Of a stretch of 45,189 nucleotides of DNA, positions 43,421 to 45,189 are shown in pieces. This stretch comes from Sediminibacterium sp. GTDB lineage: Bacteria > Bacteroidota > Bacteroidia > Chitinophagales > Chitinophagaceae. The stretch lies in NCBI GenBank assembly GCA_030726065.1, contig JANREK010000030.1:1-45189 (forward strand), read 5' to 3'. Below the pieces are notes generated by a model. It had not been told where the DNA came from. It saw only the letters and a list, made by a program, of their open reading frames with translations, and did not search any database. The position numbers were made by a program, and so were the translations under genes. Position 1 is the first letter of the stretch, and each line of letters opens with the position of its first letter.

Positions 43421-45189
43421 ATGAAGAACATAAGAAACTTTTGTATTATCGCTCATATTGACCATGGTAAAAGTACCTTGGCAGATCGTTTGTTAGAACA
43501 CACCAAAACCATCACGGAAAGAGAAATGATGAACCAAGTTTTGGATGATATGGATTTGGAGCGTGAAAAAGGAATCACGATTAAAAGTCATGCGATTCAA
43601 ATTAATTATATTCATAAAGGCGTAACCTATACCTACAATTTAATTGATACACCGGGTCACGTGGATTTTAGTTATGAAGTAAGTAGGGCATTAGCTGCTT
43701 GTGAAGGTGCATTGTTATTAGTGGATGCATCACAAGGAATACAAGCACAAACTATTAGTAATTTATATTTGGCATTAGATAATAATTTGGAAATTATTCC
43801 TGTCATCAATAAAATTGATATGGATGGTGCCAAAATTCCAGAAGTGACGGATCAAATCATTGAATTAATAGGTTGCAAACAAGAAGATATTTTATTGGCC
43901 AGTGGACGTTCAGGTATTGGTATTGAAGAAATTTTACAAGCCATTTGTGAGCGTATTCCAGCGCCAGTAGGAGATACAGAAGCACCATTGCAAGCGCTCA
44001 TTTTTGATAGTGTTTTTAATAGCTTCAGAGGTATTATTGTTTACTATCGAATTATGAATGGGGTGTTAAAGAAAAATGATAAAATTCGATTTGTTGCATC
44101 CGGTAGAGATTATAATGCGGATGAAGTGGGTGTGTTAAAATTGGCGATGACCCCAAAGGCAGAAGTGCGTGCGGGAGATGTGGGTTATATTATTACAGGT
44201 ATTAAAGTGGCCAAGGAAGTAAAAGTGGGAGATACCATCACACTTGCAAATAATCCTGGGCCCATGATTAATGGATTTGAAGAAGTGAAACCAATGGTTT
44301 TTGCTGGTATATATCCGGTGAATACAGATGAGTTTGAGGAGCTAAGAGATTGTATGGAAAAATTACAATTGAATGATGCTTCTTTAACTTTTGAATTAGA
44401 AACTTCACAAGCTTTGGGCTTTGGTTTTAGATGTGGATTTTTAGGGTTACTTCATATGGAGATTATTCAAGAGCGATTGGAACGTGAGTTTAATCAAACT
44501 GTGATTACAACGGTACCCAACGTAAGTTTTATTGCTTTTACGACCAGAGGTGAAAAAATTATAGTGAATAATCCTTCTGAAATGCCCGATCCCGTAAAGA
44601 TTGAACATATTGAAGAGCCTTATATTCGTGCTCAAATCATTACCTCTCCGGATTATATTGGAAATATCATTACACTTTGTTTGAGCAAGCGTGGTATACT
44701 AATGAATCAAAGTTATTTAACACCTACTAGGGTAGAATTGATTTTTGAAATGCCGATGACGGAAATTGTATTTGATTTTTATGATAAACTAAAGAGTCAA
44801 ACTAGAGGTTATGCCTCCTTTGATTATTCTCAAATTGGTTTTAGAGATGCAGATATTGTGAAGATGGATATTTTATTGAATGCTGAAAAGGTGGATGCAT
44901 TAAGTGCATTAATACATAGAGGGAAGGCGTCTGATTTTGGACGACGACTTTGTGAGAAGCTAAAAGAGTTATTAACGAAGCAGCAATTCCAAATCGCCAT
45001 TCAAGCAGCGATTGGCGCTAAAGTAGTTGCGCGTGAAAATATTAGTGCTATGCGTAAGGATGTTACTGCCAAATGTTATGGTGGTGATATTAGTCGTAAA
45101 CGTAAGTTATTAGAAAAGCAAAAAGAAGGTAAAAAGAGAATGCGTCAAATAGGTAATGTGGAAATTCCACAGGAAGCATTTTTAGCGGT
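43421..45189 (+). CDS. lepA: Elongation factor 4 (LepA), 3' end cut by window edge
   Basis: A translation GTPase that acts on stalled or mistranslocated ribosomes. I read it through by hand: the frame is open from the ATG at 43421 to the window end, 589 full codons, with no stop. G1 is AHIDHGKST at 11-19, G3 DTPGHVDF at 77-84, G4 NKID at 130-133, and SGRSGIG follows. The LepA-specific C-terminal domain includes [22 protein letters not shown] and ends near [10 protein letters not shown], so only a handful of codons are missing. It is probably in an operon with tpiA. Confidence 0.97.
   Translation, partial: MKNIRNFCIIAHIDHGKSTLADRLLEHTKTITEREMMNQVLDDMDLEREKGITIKSHAIQINYIHKGVTYTYNLIDTPGHVDFSYEVSRALAACEGALLLVDASQGIQAQTISNLYLALDNNLEIIPVINKIDMDGAKIPEVTDQIIELIGCKQEDILLASGRSGIGIEEILQAICERIPAPVGDTEAPLQALIFDSVFNSFRGIIVYYRIMNGVLKKNDKIRFVASGRDYNADEVGVLKLAMTPKAEVRAGDVGYIITGIKVAKEVKVGDTITLANNPGPMINGFEEVKPMVFAGIYPVNTDEFEELRDCMEKLQLNDASLTFELETSQALGFGFRCGFLGLLHMEIIQERLEREFNQTVITTVPNVSFIAFTTRGEKIIVNNPSEMPDPVKIEHIEEPYIRAQIITSPDYIGNIITLCLSKRGILMNQSYLTPTRVELIFEMPMTEIVFDFYDKLKSQTRGYASFDYSQIGFRDADIVKMDILLNAEKVDALSALIHRGKASDFGRRLCEKLKELLTKQQFQIAIQAAIGAKVVARENISAMRKDVTAKCYGGDISRKRKLLEKQKEGKKRMRQIGNVEIPQEAFLA

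Noticed and set aside
1..45189. CRISPR arrays, tRNA or rRNA genes, insertion sequences, integrases, attachment sites
   Set aside because: I saw no spaced direct repeats, no tRNA-like TTCGAATC-type blocks in gaps and no transposase or recombinase motifs. Gaps are at most about 130 bases. A covariance-model scan would settle small RNAs.

Overview
The window is a compact, AT-rich stretch of a chromosome from the phylum Bacteroidota, most likely the Chitinophagales/Chitinophagaceae (family level is inference). Support comes from a TonB-dependent receptor with a carboxypeptidase-D-like N-terminus, an HU-like (CCDC81-type) protein, the alternative GlmU-like protein of Bacteroidetes, a fused SpmA/SpmB-type protein, a bacillithiol-type YtxJ protein, the near absence of Shine-Dalgarno sequences, and repeated upstream octamers matching the Bacteroidota -7 element TAnnTTTG. 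I see 37 protein genes, the last cut by the window edge. I see no tRNA, rRNA, CRISPR array, insertion sequence, integrase or prophage gene. No gap between genes exceeds about 130 bases. The longest are 42509-42634, 26929-27046, 630-746 and 15930-16041, and they hold only promoter-like elements.

Layout. 1-3.8 kb: a DUF1566 lipoprotein, then a secreted GH27 alpha-galactosidase and a DUF6807 (PmoA-like) protein, a small carbohydrate-related pair. 3.9-6.9 kb: a THUMP-type RNA methyltransferase convergent with a YkgJ-type Cys-cluster protein and a NamZ-like (DUF1343) muramidase. 6.95-15.6 kb: a long rightward gene run with topoisomerase IV parE and parC separated by a methyltransferase, a DUF1835 protein and a small cupin, followed by a CvfB-like RNA-binding protein and a thiolase. 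15.6-18.5 kb: YtxJ (leftward), then a DnaQ-like exonuclease, a polyprenol-phosphate mannosyltransferase-like GT2 and an EamA transporter. 18.5-26.9 kb: a TonB-dependent receptor, an S9 peptidase, a lipoylated E2 acyltransferase, CinA and a 4HBT thioesterase. 27.0-33.4 kb: a four-gene rightward cluster of a 1007-residue TPR protein, an outer-membrane barrel protein with a lysine-rich leader, a membrane-anchored HU-like protein and a zinc-ribbon methyltransferase. 33.4-37.8 kb: glutamine cyclotransferase lipoprotein, YchF, SpmAB-like protein, EVE protein and an LldE-like Fe-S protein. 37.8-41.3 kb: an intrinsic terminator, a membrane TPR protein, pyruvate dehydrogenase E1 alpha and PruA. 41.3-45.2 kb: alternative GlmU, TpiA and LepA.

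Most genes are housekeeping: DNA topology, central carbon metabolism (E1 alpha, E2, TpiA, thiolase, PruA), envelope precursor supply and translation (LepA, YchF, RNA methylation). Opposing operons meet in convergent junctions as short as 3 bases or overlapping by 4. I do not see a defence island or an obviously new system. The best candidates for unexplored biology are the TPR/barrel/HU-membrane cluster at 27-32.4 kb, the conserved-looking small genes between parE and parC, and the GlmU-like protein whose N-terminal half looks degenerate.
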